Assembly (NCBI RefSeq): GCF_022869825.1 | Contig: NZ_CP094971.1 | Span: 1,241,501 to 1,305,500 of the forward strand | Direction: 5' to 3' | Source of the DNA: Clostridium sp. BJN0001 | Lineage (GTDB): Bacteria > Bacillota > Clostridia > Clostridiales > Clostridiaceae | DNA: 64,000 nucleotides | In this document: piece by piece, positions 9,448-18,005 of the stretch | Position numbering within the stretch: the first letter of the stretch is position 1 | Layout: each line of letters starts with the position of its first letter | Notes under the pieces: model-generated | What the model was told of the DNA's origin: nothing | Database searches by the model: none | What the model saw: only the letters and a program-made list of their open reading frames with translations | Position numbers and translations under genes: made by a program

Positions 9448-10502
9448 AAAAGAATTTCTTGAAATCAAATTATAACAATAGCGAGATAAGTTTTTTGTCA
9501 GCAAGTATAGCGGATATTTATAAAACAGGAATACCTCTTAAGCATGCACTTTATCTTATTTATGATTCATTAAGTGATAAAAAATATAAAAAGAGTATTC
9601 TAGAAATAATTAATATGATTAATTCAGGAAAAAGTTTATCAGAAGGTTTTTCAGTATATAAAAATCTTTATCCGGATTTTTTTACAGGCATGGTATCTAT
9701 AGGAGAAGAAAATGGAAAGCTCTATGAAGTTTTTTTAGGACTTAAAAATTTTTATGAAAAGATAAATCTTATAAGAAGTAAAATATTTTCATCATTATCA
9801 TATCCTATTTTTATACTTTGTCTAATATTTATTCTTGGAATAGTACTTATAAATCTTTTGATTCCAAATTTTTATCAGATTTATATTTCTATGAATATTA
9901 AACCAGATAATGCATGTAGAGTATGTTATTTATTTATTCAATATGTTAATAAGAATTTGATTTTTTCTCTATCTGTATTTTTTATATGGGGAATAATAAT
10001 TCCATATTATTTTTTAAAAGTAATAAAAAAGGCTGTTAATATTAGATTGTTTAAGAAAATAAAAATAATGAGGCTTTTTATAGAATATCGAATTATATTA
10101 ATATTATCAATAATTATTTCATCTGGAGTAAATATTTCATCAGGACTTTCATTTTCAATAAAAGGTGTTAAATCAGAAATTATTAAAAATGGACTTATTT
10201 CTATAAAGAAGAGTATTTCATTTGGAAACACTTTTTATGAATCATTAAAAAATAGCGGTTTATGTTCTGAAAAAACTCTTTCGATTATAAAAATAAGTGA
10301 AGAAAGCGGAACGCTTAGTAGATCACTTACTAATATATCATCTGAAATTGAAAGAATATTAAACATAAAAATAAATAGATATTTATCATTTATTGAACCT
10401 GCTTTAATAATTCTTACAGGAATTTTGATACTTGTATTTATGATAATATTTGTCTTACCTATCTTTACAAATCTTCAGTATGGGATGCACAAAAAGATAT
10501 GA
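9444..10502 (+). CDS. pilC: PilC/GspF-type inner-membrane platform protein, probable ATA start
   Basis: About 352 residues with three main hydrophobic segments (around 115-140, 170-190 and the C-terminal 325-347) and two repeats of the GspF fold (TGIPLKHAL... and SSGVNISSGLSFS...). It is the membrane anchor for the assembly ATPase. A TTG at 9459 is the first conventional start but is 21 bases from the strong GGGGGAAGG site; ATA 9444 is six bases from it and gives the start IKKNFLK. ATA 9444 overlaps the pilB stop as ATAA, exactly like the ATGA junction between pilC and the next gene. The start choice is inference. Confidence 0.8.
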   Translation: MKKNFLKSNYNNSEISFLSASIADIYKTGIPLKHALYLIYDSLSDKKYKKSILEIINMINSGKSLSEGFSVYKNLYPDFFTGMVSIGEENGKLYEVFLGLKNFYEKINLIRSKIFSSLSYPIFILCLIFILGIVLINLLIPNFYQIYISMNIKPDNACRVCYLFIQYVNKNLIFSLSVFFIWGIIIPYYFLKVIKKAVNIRLFKKIKIMRLFIEYRIILILSIIISSGVNISSGLSFSIKGVKSEIIKNGLISIKKSISFGNTFYESLKNSGLCSEKTLSIIKISEESGTLSRSLTNISSEIERILNIKINRYLSFIEPALIILTGILILVFMIIFVLPIFTNLQYGMHKKI

Positions 10503-10933
10503 AGAAGAAAGGTTTTACTATAGTAGAAAATATTATATGCATTTTTATTATTATAATTATATTTTCTTTGGCGGTTTCATCATATGCTGGAATTAGGAAG
10601 ATAATGGCTAATATAGAGCTTGATCAGTTAAATTATGAAATAATGGATATCTTAGTTTATGGTAAAAAATATTGCCGAAAATATAATACGTATGGTAATT
10701 TTGAAACAAACATTAAAAAAGATAAGATTATATTTTCTACATATGATAATAAAAGATTAAAAGAAGTCATTGTTCCTAAAGAGTTTATATTTTCTAGTAA
10801 TTTAAAACTTATGATTAATAATAAAGGAAAAATAACAAGGGGAGGAACTATAATTATAAAAAATAAGCGAAATAAAGAGTATCTTATTACGATAAGAGTT
10901 GGAATAGACCTTATAAGGCAGAAGGAAAATTAG
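10499..10933 (+). CDS. Type IV prepilin-like protein (major or ComGC/GspG-like)
   Basis: 144 residues with a class III signal: a short basic leader MKKKG, cleavage after Gly, then FTIVE with Glu at mature position 5, followed by a ~20-residue hydrophobic helix. This is the polymerisation helix of type IV pilins. The rest is a small globular domain. It overlaps pilC by four bases (ATGA), implying translational coupling. The gene order ATPase, platform, pilin suggests a pilus or competence pseudopilus. Which subunit is the major pilin is not known. Confidence 0.75.
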   Translation: MKKKGFTIVENIICIFIIIIIFSLAVSSYAGIRKIMANIELDQLNYEIMDILVYGKKYCRKYNTYGNFETNIKKDKIIFSTYDNKRLKEVIVPKEFIFSSNLKLMINNKGKITRGGTIIIKNKRNKEYLITIRVGIDLIRQKEN

Positions 10934-11356
10934 ATGAAAAAAGACGGAAGTGTGTTAATAGAAGCAGTTTTTGCATCTTTTATTTTAAGCATAACTATAA
11001 TGTATACAGCAGGCGTAGTTGTATCATCAATGAAGTCATTAAAGTTTCAAGAAAAATATCAAAAATCATATAATACATTAGAAAATCTAAAAGAAGAAAT
11101 TAAATATAATTATTCATCATCAGAAATAGAAGAGTTGATAAAAGGTGATGGAATTAATTTAAAATATGATGATGAATTTGATGAAAAACTGCTTTATGAA
11201 AATATTGAGGATATGGAAAAGGGTGATGATATAGTAATAAAAAAATCTGATAATAAAGAGGACTATGGAATTTCAATAGATATTATTATGAAAAATAATG
11301 ACGAGATAATAATCAAAAAAAATTTTGTGAAAAGCTGGTGGATGGGTGAATCGTAA
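10934..11356 (+). CDS. Prepilin-like minor subunit
   Basis: 140 residues. The N-terminus MKKDG followed by SVLIEAVFASFIL fits a prepilin leader with Ser at mature +1 and Glu at +5, then a hydrophobic helix. The body is acidic and short. ATG 10934 directly follows the stop of the preceding gene. Its C-terminal end overlaps the next gene by 11 bases. Minor pilins of the PilV/GspI type have this form, but the match is based only on the leader and position. Confidence 0.65.
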   Translation: MKKDGSVLIEAVFASFILSITIMYTAGVVVSSMKSLKFQEKYQKSYNTLENLKEEIKYNYSSSEIEELIKGDGINLKYDDEFDEKLLYENIEDMEKGDDIVIKKSDNKEDYGISIDIIMKNNDEIIIKKNFVKSWWMGES

Positions 11357-11792
11357 AAATGGTTTTACAGTTATTGAAACTACAGTATATGTTTTTATAA
11401 CATCTCTTTTGATGTTTATCGGAATTTCAGTATTTGTTTTTTTATATAAAAATTATCTTAAAGTAGTAAATAAAGTTATGCTTTGTAACTATATAGAACA
11501 GTATTTTTTGTCAATTGATAACATGATAACAGAAGGAAGCGTAAAAAGTCTCGATAAGGATTCAAGTGCTTTTTTTATAAATAGAGATACTGACTTAACA
11601 GAAGCTAATGGAAAACGAATAAATAAAATGCATGATAAACTTATAGTTACATCGTGTGCAGGAAGCAGATACTTGAAAACGTATAATACTCTTATAGAAG
11701 GTATAGATAATTTTGAAGTGATTTTAAAAGGAAAAGTTTATTATTTAATAATAAGTATGAAAGATGGGAGGAAGATTATAAGAAGTGTATAA
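11346..11792 (+). CDS. Prepilin-like minor subunit (GTG start)
   Basis: 148 residues from GTG 11346, behind GGTGGATGG. The leader NRKNG is followed by FTVIETTVYVF: Phe at +1 and Glu at +5 and a hydrophobic helix, a classic type IV pilin signal. The body contains several aromatic and basic residues and no recognisable extra domain. It overlaps its neighbours on both sides, so the cluster is tightly coupled. PilW/GspJ-like by position only. Confidence 0.65.
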   Translation: MNRKNGFTVIETTVYVFITSLLMFIGISVFVFLYKNYLKVVNKVMLCNYIEQYFLSIDNMITEGSVKSLDKDSSAFFINRDTDLTEANGKRINKMHDKLIVTSCAGSRYLKTYNTLIEGIDNFEVILKGKVYYLIISMKDGRKIIRSV

Positions 11793-12171
11793 AAAAAGTG
11801 GCTCTGCACTTCTATTTACGGTGTTTATTATGTTAATAGCAAATCTTATATGTTTAAATTTAATAAAAATCCAGATAAATAATACTAAGAATTGTTATTT
11901 AAATTTTGATAAGAAAGATGTTTACAACATAAACATACGTGAAGAAGAATTTATATATAAAGCGATGAAAAAGATAAACAAAATGAAAAAAGATAATATT
12001 TCAGATTGTTTTCCTATAGAAGATGATGATTTTTCACTTCAATTTGACAAAGATAGTGGTGATATTTTCCTAATTTCATCAATACAAGATTATGAAATTA
12101 AAAAGCGAAAAATAGATTATAAGTATAAAGACGATGATATAATTCTTATTCCAACGCAATTTTATATTTGA
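11785..12171 (+). CDS. PilX/GspK-like minor prepilin without Glu5
   Basis: 128 residues from GTG 11785. The leader YKKSG is followed by SALLFTVFIMLIANLI: the mature +5 residue is Phe rather than Glu. Loss of Glu5 is known for GspK/PilX tip subunits, which begin the fibre, so this protein is a good candidate for the tip. After the helix the chain is Lys/Asp-rich. It overlaps the preceding gene by eight bases. The assignment rests on leader type and order. Confidence 0.55.
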   Translation: MYKKSGSALLFTVFIMLIANLICLNLIKIQINNTKNCYLNFDKKDVYNINIREEEFIYKAMKKINKMKKDNISDCFPIEDDDFSLQFDKDSGDIFLISSIQDYEIKKRKIDYKYKDDDIILIPTQFYI

Positions 12172-12184
12172 GAAAGAGGTTTAA

Positions 12185-12796
12185 ATGAAAAAGCAGAACG
12201 TTATATTGAAAGGAGATTCATTATTTTATAATGAAAAAGAAGAATTTGTTCAAGATTTTATAAATTTTAATGATTTTAAAAATAAGAAGATAATTATAAA
12301 TGTTTTAAATGAAGAATTAAATACTACATCTTTTTACGTAGGAAGGATATTTAGCAAAAATAATGCAGTACAAAAAATAATAGAAAATAATTTTCCTCAT
12401 AATGAAGACGTTCTTTATGATTACAAAATAAATAAAAATGAAGCATATATATATTCAATAAGAGCTGGTAGAAATATTTTGCCAATTATTAAAAAAAATA
12501 AAAATTTTAAGATAGTTCCCTTTCAATATATTATTATGCAATTTTTAAATAGGAAAATTCATTCAAAAGATAACATTATTTCAATAATAAAGTATGAAAA
12601 TATATATTATTGTCTAATATTAAAAAATAGAATATTAATTAAAAATTACGTAAATAGGGATCTTATACGAATAATATCTGAGATAAAAAGCGCGTATGAT
12701 ATAAAATTTGTTTATAGCAATTTTAATATAGAAAATTCTAATTTTAAATTTAAAATTATAAATATAGAGGATTATCTGAATGAAAAATTATTATAG
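12185..12796 (+). CDS. Uncharacterised pilus-operon protein in the PilM position
   Basis: 203 residues, no membrane segment and no motif I can name. It lies between the minor prepilins and two single-pass proteins that resemble PilN and PilO, which is where PilM or GspL normally lies. It is much shorter than a PilM actin-like ATPase (~350), so it may be a reduced version. It is Lys/Asn/Ile-rich with alternating strands. ATG 12185 follows AAAGAGG. Its end overlaps the next gene by 17 bases. Confidence 0.45.
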   Translation: MKKQNVILKGDSLFYNEKEEFVQDFINFNDFKNKKIIINVLNEELNTTSFYVGRIFSKNNAVQKIIENNFPHNEDVLYDYKINKNEAYIYSIRAGRNILPIIKKNKNFKIVPFQYIIMQFLNRKIHSKDNIISIIKYENIYYCLILKNRILIKNYVNRDLIRIISEIKSAYDIKFVYSNFNIENSNFKFKIINIEDYLNEKLL

Positions 12797-13229
12797 AAGA
12801 AATAAAGATTTTATACCAGATTCTATTTATTTTGGAGAAGTAGAAAAAGTAAGGAAAAGAGAAAAAAATCTTATAATATTTATAATATTACTTAATATTT
12901 TACTTCTCCCTTTTACAGTAAAGAAAGCATACTCTCAAATATTTCTTTATAATAAAAATACTGAATTAAAAAATGTTCAAAATATAATGCAAAGTAAGTA
13001 TATTAAAACTGATGAGATAAAAAGAATATATGACCTTTTAAAATATAGAAATTTTAATAAGTTTAATATAAAGAATGGGAAAGGAACAGTAATATCAGAA
13101 GATTTAAATAAAGAAAAAAGTTATTTTAATAGTTCAGATTTTAAAATATTAAAAATAAAGGAAAAGATAGATGGTGAAAAGAAAATATTTGAGATAGGAA
13201 TTGATATAAATGATAAAAAAATTAATTAA
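12780..13229 (+). CDS. PilN-like single-pass membrane protein
   Basis: 149 residues with a cytoplasmic N-terminus of about 30 residues, one hydrophobic segment (about 31-52, LIIFIILLNILLLPF) and a short extracytoplasmic region with coiled-coil character. This layout and position fit PilN/GspL-C, which links the cytoplasmic motor to the pilus. No sequence signature is strong enough to prove it. It overlaps the genes on both sides. Confidence 0.5.
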   Translation: MKNYYRRNKDFIPDSIYFGEVEKVRKREKNLIIFIILLNILLLPFTVKKAYSQIFLYNKNTELKNVQNIMQSKYIKTDEIKRIYDLLKYRNFNKFNIKNGKGTVISEDLNKEKSYFNSSDFKILKIKEKIDGEKKIFEIGIDINDKKIN

Positions 13230-13581
13230 AAATTTTTTATATATTATATTTATTGTTATTTTTATTGTGCAGTCATTATATTTGTTTAAATATAAAAAAA
13301 TAAGTGACGAAAAAATAACAAAAACATGTATAAATAGAAATACAAATGCAAAATATAAAAATATAATTGATGGTGCAATAGATTTTACGAATATAAATGG
13401 TGTCCATATAGATTCTGCAAAAAAAGATAGATCTATAGTAAATTATAAATTAAAAATAGATAGAAATATGGTAGATATTGATAAGCTTTTAAAAGAGTCA
13501 GAAAGATATAATATAATTAGTTATACATTTTATAAAGATGATACAGAAGATAACATATTTCTTGAAATAATAAATAAATGA
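13210..13581 (+). CDS. PilO-like single-pass membrane protein
   Basis: 123 residues with a hydrophobic segment at about residues 10-27 (LYIIFIVIFIVQSLYLF) and an extracytoplasmic remainder. Last gene of the pilus operon; it overlaps the PilN-like gene by 20 bases. PilO/GspM proteins have the same layout but are usually longer (~200). The identification is by size, topology and order. Confidence 0.45.
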   Translation: MIKKLIKNFLYIIFIVIFIVQSLYLFKYKKISDEKITKTCINRNTNAKYKNIIDGAIDFTNINGVHIDSAKKDRSIVNYKLKIDRNMVDIDKLLKESERYNIISYTFYKDDTEDNIFLEIINK

Positions 13582-13687
13582 TCATTTAATGTATAAAAAT
13601 ATGATTTATTATTTGCAATTAGAAGTTTATTTTGATAAAATACTATTGTTATGTCATATGCAGAAATTATCTATTATGGCATATTAT

Positions 13688-13717
13688 TTGAAGCTTATAT
13701 GATTGAAATAATATTAT
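13688..13717 (+). promoter_or_regulatory. Candidate efp promoter
   Basis: TTGAAG (13688-13693) and TATTAT (13712-13717) with an 18-base spacer, about 25 bases before the efp ATG. No strong terminator is visible after the pilus operon in 13582-13687, so read-through into efp is possible. Confidence 0.45.
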
Positions 13718-13742
13718 TTTATAAAACTTGGAGGGATATTTA

Positions 13743-14300
13743 ATGATATCAGCAGGAGATTTAAGAAAAGGAACAACTTTTGAGCTTGATGGACAAGTAT
13801 TTACAGTAACAGACTTTTTACATGTAAAGCCAGGTAAAGGAGCTGCCTTTGTAAGAACAAAATTAAGAAATGTAATATCTGGAGGAGTTGTTGATAGAAC
13901 ATTTAATCCAACTGAAAAATTACAGGAAGCTGTAATTGAAAGAAAAGAAATGCAATATCTATATAATGATGGAGAATTATATTACTTTATGGATCAGGAA
14001 ACATTTGAACAGATTCCTTTAAATAAAGATAAAGTCGAAGAAGCAATAAGATTCTTAAAAGAAAATATGTTTGCAACAATAAAATTCTTTAAAGGAGAAG
14101 CTTTTTCAGTTGAAGCTCCAAACTTTGTTGAACTTCAGATTACTGAATCTGAACCAGGAGTTAAAGGAAATACAGCTACAAATTCATTAAAACCAGCAAC
14201 ACTTGAAACTGGAGCAATTGTAAATGTACCAATGTTCGTAAATGAGGGAGATGTCATCAGAATAGATACAAGAACTGGTGAATATATGGAAAGAGTATAA
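13743..14300 (+). CDS. efp: Translation elongation factor P
   Basis: 185 residues, exactly the family length, with the EF-P start [16 protein letters not shown], the loop [14 protein letters not shown] (residue 32-34 region; the tip is Gly-Lys-Gly, a lysine available for modification) and the C-terminal [15 protein letters not shown] relieves ribosome stalling at polyproline. A TTG at 13728 lies in front of GGAGGG, so ATG 13743 is the true start. A zinc-ribbon gene follows after nine bases. Confidence 0.95.
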   Translation: MISAGDLRKGTTFELDGQVFTVTDFLHVKPGKGAAFVRTKLRNVISGGVVDRTFNPTEKLQEAVIERKEMQYLYNDGELYYFMDQETFEQIPLNKDKVEEAIRFLKENMFATIKFFKGEAFSVEAPNFVELQITESEPGVKGNTATNSLKPATLETGAIVNVPMFVNEGDVIRIDTRTGEYMERV

Positions 14301-14309
14301 TAAAGATTT

Positions 14310-14669
14310 ATGAATGATATAAGGAAAAAAATTCAAAATGTAAGACAGGAGATTGCATCATCACATGATGAAAAAAACAGAAAAATACTTAGTGATATTG
14401 CTGATGTCCTTGACCTGATGAGTGATAAACTTGAAGAAGTTATAGTTAATGAAGAAGCTATGCAGGAAAATGTACAGTTTATTGACGATGATTTAAGTGG
14501 AATTCAGGATGAACTTTTTGAAGAAGTTTCTATTGATGATCTAAATGAGATGGATGATGAATATACTGAAGTAAAATGCTCAAGCTGTGGCAAGACTGTT
14601 TTTATTGAAAAAGCAGCACTTAAGAATGAGTTTATACCGTGTCCATATTGTAATAAAAATATTAAATAG
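14310..14669 (+). CDS. Small acidic protein with C-terminal zinc ribbon (CD1247-like)
   Basis: 119 residues: a helical, acidic N-terminal region (about 1-90) and a C-terminal ribbon with CSSCGKTVFIE and CPYCNKNIK, giving a C-x2-C...C-x2-C zinc site. I recognise this as the type of protein found beside efp in clostridia, often annotated as CD1247 N-terminal domain protein; function unknown. The ribosome binding site is weak, so translation may be coupled to efp. Confidence 0.7.
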   Translation: MNDIRKKIQNVRQEIASSHDEKNRKILSDIADVLDLMSDKLEEVIVNEEAMQENVQFIDDDLSGIQDELFEEVSIDDLNEMDDEYTEVKCSSCGKTVFIEKAALKNEFIPCPYCNKNIK

Positions 14670-14676
14670 TTTTTTA

Positions 14677-14707
14677 TAAGCCGATTTTTGTCGGCTTATT
14701 TTTTTTG
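14677..14707 (+). terminator. Intrinsic terminator after efp operon
   Basis: AAGCCGA and TCGGCTT form a stem with a T-rich loop, followed by eight T. It isolates the efp transcript from the spoIIIA operon. Confidence 0.9.
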
Positions 14708-14770
14708 TCATAAACACTATTTATTTCTAATAATATTAAATAAGATAAATAAATCAGGATGTGATATAGT

Positions 14771-15688
14771 GTGAATTTTGATAATGTTATGAAAATTCTT
14801 CCAATAAAAATACGAGATATTATTAATGAAAAATTAAATTCAAGTATTGTTTATGAAATAAGAATGAAAGCACAGAAAAATGTTGTTATTTATTCTAATA
14901 AAGGCGAAGAAGTTCTAAATTATATAACTGGAATAGATGATATAAATTTATGTATATCAAGAATATCTGATTTTTCATTATATGCATATGAATCAGATAT
15001 AAGGCAGGGATTTATTACAATAAAAGGAGGCTGCAGGGTTGGAATTGCAGGTGAATGTGTTATAGATAAAGACAGTATAAAAACAATAAGAAATATATCT
15101 TCGCTCAATATAAGAATATCAAGAGAAGTTGTAGGATGCTCAGACTATCTTATGAGATTTTTATGTGATGGTCAGAGAGTTTACAATACTATAATTATTT
15201 CACCTCCAAAATGTGGGAAAACAACTATGATAAGAGATATCGCAAGAAATATTTCAGATGGCATGGATAATATATTTTTAAAAGGGAAAAAAGTATCTAT
15301 TATAGATGAAAGAAGTGAGATTGCAGCATGTTATTTAGGAGTGCCACAATGTAATGTTGGACTTAGAACTGACGTACTAGACAATTGCCTTAAAAAGCAA
15401 GGACTTCTAATGGCAGTAAGAAGTTTATCTCCTGATGTTATTATTTGTGATGAGATAGGTACAAAAGACGATGTGGATGCACTTTATACGGCATTTAATT
15501 CAGGTGTAAAAATAATAACTACGCTTCATGGATATTCAATTGATGATCTTATAAAAAGAAATGTATTTAAAAAACTACTAGAAGAAAATGTAATTGAAAG
15601 AGTCGTAATACTTAATTCAAAAGAGAATTCATTTAATATATCTAATATTTATAAGTTAGAAGGAGAAAAGTATATATGTTTAAAATAA
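14771..15688 (+). CDS. spoIIIAA: Stage III sporulation ATPase SpoIIIAA
   Basis: 305 residues from GTG 14771. A secretion-type ATPase with Walker A SPPKCGKTT near residue 143 and the Walker B-like DVIICDEIG near 230. It is the motor-like component of the SpoIIIA-SpoIIQ feeding channel built between mother cell and forespore. First of eight genes in the canonical order AA to AH. In other spore formers the operon is under SigE; GTCATAA at 14708 could be a SigE -35-like element but I cannot place a convincing -10. Confidence 0.95.
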   Translation: MNFDNVMKILPIKIRDIINEKLNSSIVYEIRMKAQKNVVIYSNKGEEVLNYITGIDDINLCISRISDFSLYAYESDIRQGFITIKGGCRVGIAGECVIDKDSIKTIRNISSLNIRISREVVGCSDYLMRFLCDGQRVYNTIIISPPKCGKTTMIRDIARNISDGMDNIFLKGKKVSIIDERSEIAACYLGVPQCNVGLRTDVLDNCLKKQGLLMAVRSLSPDVIICDEIGTKDDVDALYTAFNSGVKIITTLHGYSIDDLIKRNVFKKLLEENVIERVVILNSKENSFNISNIYKLEGEKYICLK

Positions 15689-16194
15689 TGCTTCTTTTAA
15701 TTATTTTCTGTATAAGTTCATATATTGGGATAACTTATGCAGATAGTTTTAAACTAAGAACAAGTCAGCTAAAAGTTCTTCTCAAAGCGGTTCTTATTTT
15801 AGAAAATGACGTAATTTATGGGAATACGCCTATTCCAGAATCATTAAATAATCTTATTATAAAAATTGAAAATCCATTTTCTGATTTTCTAAAAGATGTA
15901 AGCTATAAACTTACAAATACTGATGTTACAAGCGTTTATGATGCATTTTCTTCTGAGTTTGATAAATATAAAGACAAACTGTATTTAAAGCCATATGATG
16001 TAAAGATTTTAAAAGATTTTTTAAAATCTTTAGGAACTTCACTTACACAAGGACAGGAAAAAGTATTTAATCTTGCTATACACAATATTAAGATAAATAT
16101 AAATGAATCTGAGGAAATAGAGAAGAAAAACAGTAAATTATACAGATATTTAGGAGTTCTTTTAGGGGCTATTGTATGCATATTCTTAATTTAG
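15676..16194 (+). CDS. spoIIIAB: Stage III sporulation protein AB
   Basis: 172 residues with hydrophobic segments at both ends (about 1-20 and 153-172) and a GspF-like helical middle. The FKLRTSQLKVL and LGTSLTQGQ blocks are typical. Overlaps spoIIIAA by 13 bases; AGAAGGAGA precedes ATG 15676. Role: membrane partner of SpoIIIAA in the channel. Confidence 0.93.
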   Translation: MFKIMLLLIIFCISSYIGITYADSFKLRTSQLKVLLKAVLILENDVIYGNTPIPESLNNLIIKIENPFSDFLKDVSYKLTNTDVTSVYDAFSSEFDKYKDKLYLKPYDVKILKDFLKSLGTSLTQGQEKVFNLAIHNIKININESEEIEKKNSKLYRYLGVLLGAIVCIFLI

Positions 16195-16208
16195 GGGGGA
16201 AATAGTTT

Positions 16209-16406
16209 ATGAATGATATAAGTCTTTTATTTAAAATTGGAGGAGCAGGTATTCTCCTTGTAGTTCTTGATAAGGTTTTAACAAGTAGCGGTAAGGCAGA
16301 AATTGCGGCAATTACAAATATAGCTGGTGTTGTAATAATACTTCTTATGATTTTATCTGTTATAGGAGATTTATTTAATACAGTAAAAACAATGTTTGTT
16401 ATGTAG
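16209..16406 (+). CDS. spoIIIAC: Stage III sporulation protein AC
   Basis: 65 residues with two transmembrane helices (about 7-25 and 35-57), the known size and topology of SpoIIIAC. Strong AGGGGGGA site before ATG 16209. Small integral membrane component of the channel. Confidence 0.92.
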   Translation: MNDISLLFKIGGAGILLVVLDKVLTSSGKAEIAAITNIAGVVIILLMILSVIGDLFNTVKTMFVM

Positions 16407-16414
16407 GTGATAAT

Positions 16415-16798
16415 ATGCTTATTATAAGAATCACATCATTATGTTTTATTGCATTATTTTTAATTCTTATGTTTAAAAGTCATAATAAAAATATAGCTTT
16501 TCTTATAGGACTTTTAACATGTGCATTTGTACTTTCAATGCTTGTAAGTCCTATTAAGGAAATAATAAATTTTATAAAAGTAATATCTACAAAATCAAAT
16601 ATTGATGCTGTTTATATAGAAATTGTATTTAAAGTTATGGGAATAGCTTATATATGTACATTCGCAAGTTCTCTTTGTAAAGATGCAGATGCACAAAATT
16701 TAGCATCACAGATTGATTTCGCAGGTAAAATAATGATATTGACTCTTGCAATACCAATACTTATGGCAGTTTTAGATTCTATTATAAAAATAATGTAG
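16415..16798 (+). CDS. spoIIIAD: Stage III sporulation protein AD
   Basis: 127 residues, four predicted membrane helices, with the typical SSLCKDAD and QIDFAGKI segments. It is related to SpoIIIAC by an ancient duplication. Eight bases separate it from spoIIIAC. Confidence 0.93.
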   Translation: MLIIRITSLCFIALFLILMFKSHNKNIAFLIGLLTCAFVLSMLVSPIKEIINFIKVISTKSNIDAVYIEIVFKVMGIAYICTFASSLCKDADAQNLASQIDFAGKIMILTLAIPILMAVLDSIIKIM

Positions 16799-16807
16799 AG
16801 GTATAGT

Positions 16808-18004
16808 ATGAAAATTAAAAGATTATCTGTATTTATCATAATTATATTATGTATAAGTACTATACTTAATTTTAAGATAGTAAAAGTGTATGCAGATGAA
16901 AAAAAAGAAAGCGCTCAGCAGAGCATTAGTGATGATACTTATCTTACAGGGAAACTTGACAATCTTTATGATTATATAAGCAAAATGAAAATAGACAGTG
17001 AACTTACTAAAGATCTTGATGCAAAACAGTATATAGAATCATATCTTGAAAATGGGCAAGGAAATTTAAAATGGAAAGATATTGTAGAATCACTTGTATC
17101 TCTTCTTTTTAAAGAAGTATCAAGCGTTGCTAAAATAATGATTTCTATAATATGTACAGCTGTACTTTGCTCTCTTTTAAAGAATCTTGAAGATGCATTT
17201 TCAAATGAAGGGATTTCAAATGTTGCATTCTATGCGTGCTATCTTGTAGTTATAATGCTTCTTTCAAAGAGCTTTATAATTTCTGTTGGTGTATGTAAGG
17301 ATCTTATAAAAAATGTGTCTGATTTTTGTTCAGCACTTCTTCCAGTAATTGCTTCAACTATAGGAATAGCTGGAGGTTTTTCACAAATGGCATCACTTGA
17401 TCCTATAATACTTGCATCTGTAATTACTATACCTAGAATATATTCTGTAATTATAATTCCACTTGTACTTATGAGTGTTGTTCTTCAGTTTGCAGATAAT
17501 ATCTCAAAAGAACATAAGATAAGTAATTTATGTTCTATTTTGAAGCAAATGACAATTTATATTCAAGGCATTATACTTACTATATTTATAGGAGTTTTGA
17601 CGATAAGGGGAATAACGTCAAGTACTATTGATGCAGTTACTTTGAAAAGTGCAAAGTTTGCAATTGATAATTTTGTACCAATAGTTGGTAAAACATTTTC
17701 TGATGCTATAAGCTCAGTTGCTGGTTATTCTCTTCTTATAAAAAATGCACTAAGTAGTGTAGGACTTATTATAATACTTCTTTTAATGGCATATCCTATT
17801 ATAAAAATAATACTTATGATATTTATATATAAAATTTCAGCTGCACTAATTGAACCTATAAGTGATAAAAGAATTACTAAATCAATAAGTACTGCAGGTG
17901 ATGGAATGGTTATTATACTTTCATGTGCACTTAGTATAAGTTTTATGTTTTTTATTTTAATTGCTATTATGGCATCATCAGGAAGATATGTTATTGGAGG
18001 ATGA
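16808..18004 (+). CDS. spoIIIAE: Stage III sporulation protein AE
   Basis: 398 residues: an N-terminal signal peptide (about 1-27, ending VYA), a short extracytoplasmic region, then at least six membrane helices. Conserved stretches include SFIISVGVCKDLI and LLPVIASTIGIAGG. Its size fits SpoIIIAE, the large multi-pass channel subunit. The stop overlaps the upstream region of spoIIIAF, whose ATG lies two bases later. Confidence 0.94.
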   Translation: MKIKRLSVFIIIILCISTILNFKIVKVYADEKKESAQQSISDDTYLTGKLDNLYDYISKMKIDSELTKDLDAKQYIESYLENGQGNLKWKDIVESLVSLLFKEVSSVAKIMISIICTAVLCSLLKNLEDAFSNEGISNVAFYACYLVVIMLLSKSFIISVGVCKDLIKNVSDFCSALLPVIASTIGIAGGFSQMASLDPIILASVITIPRIYSVIIIPLVLMSVVLQFADNISKEHKISNLCSILKQMTIYIQGIILTIFIGVLTIRGITSSTIDAVTLKSAKFAIDNFVPIVGKTFSDAISSVAGYSLLIKNALSSVGLIIILLLMAYPIIKIILMIFIYKISAALIEPISDKRITKSISTAGDGMVIILSCALSISFMFFILIAIMASSGRYVIGG

Positions 18005-18005
18005 T

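Noticed and set aside
17961..18005. Longer start for spoIIIAF
   Set aside because: It lies inside spoIIIAE, lacks a ribosome binding site, and adds residues before the expected N-terminal membrane helix.
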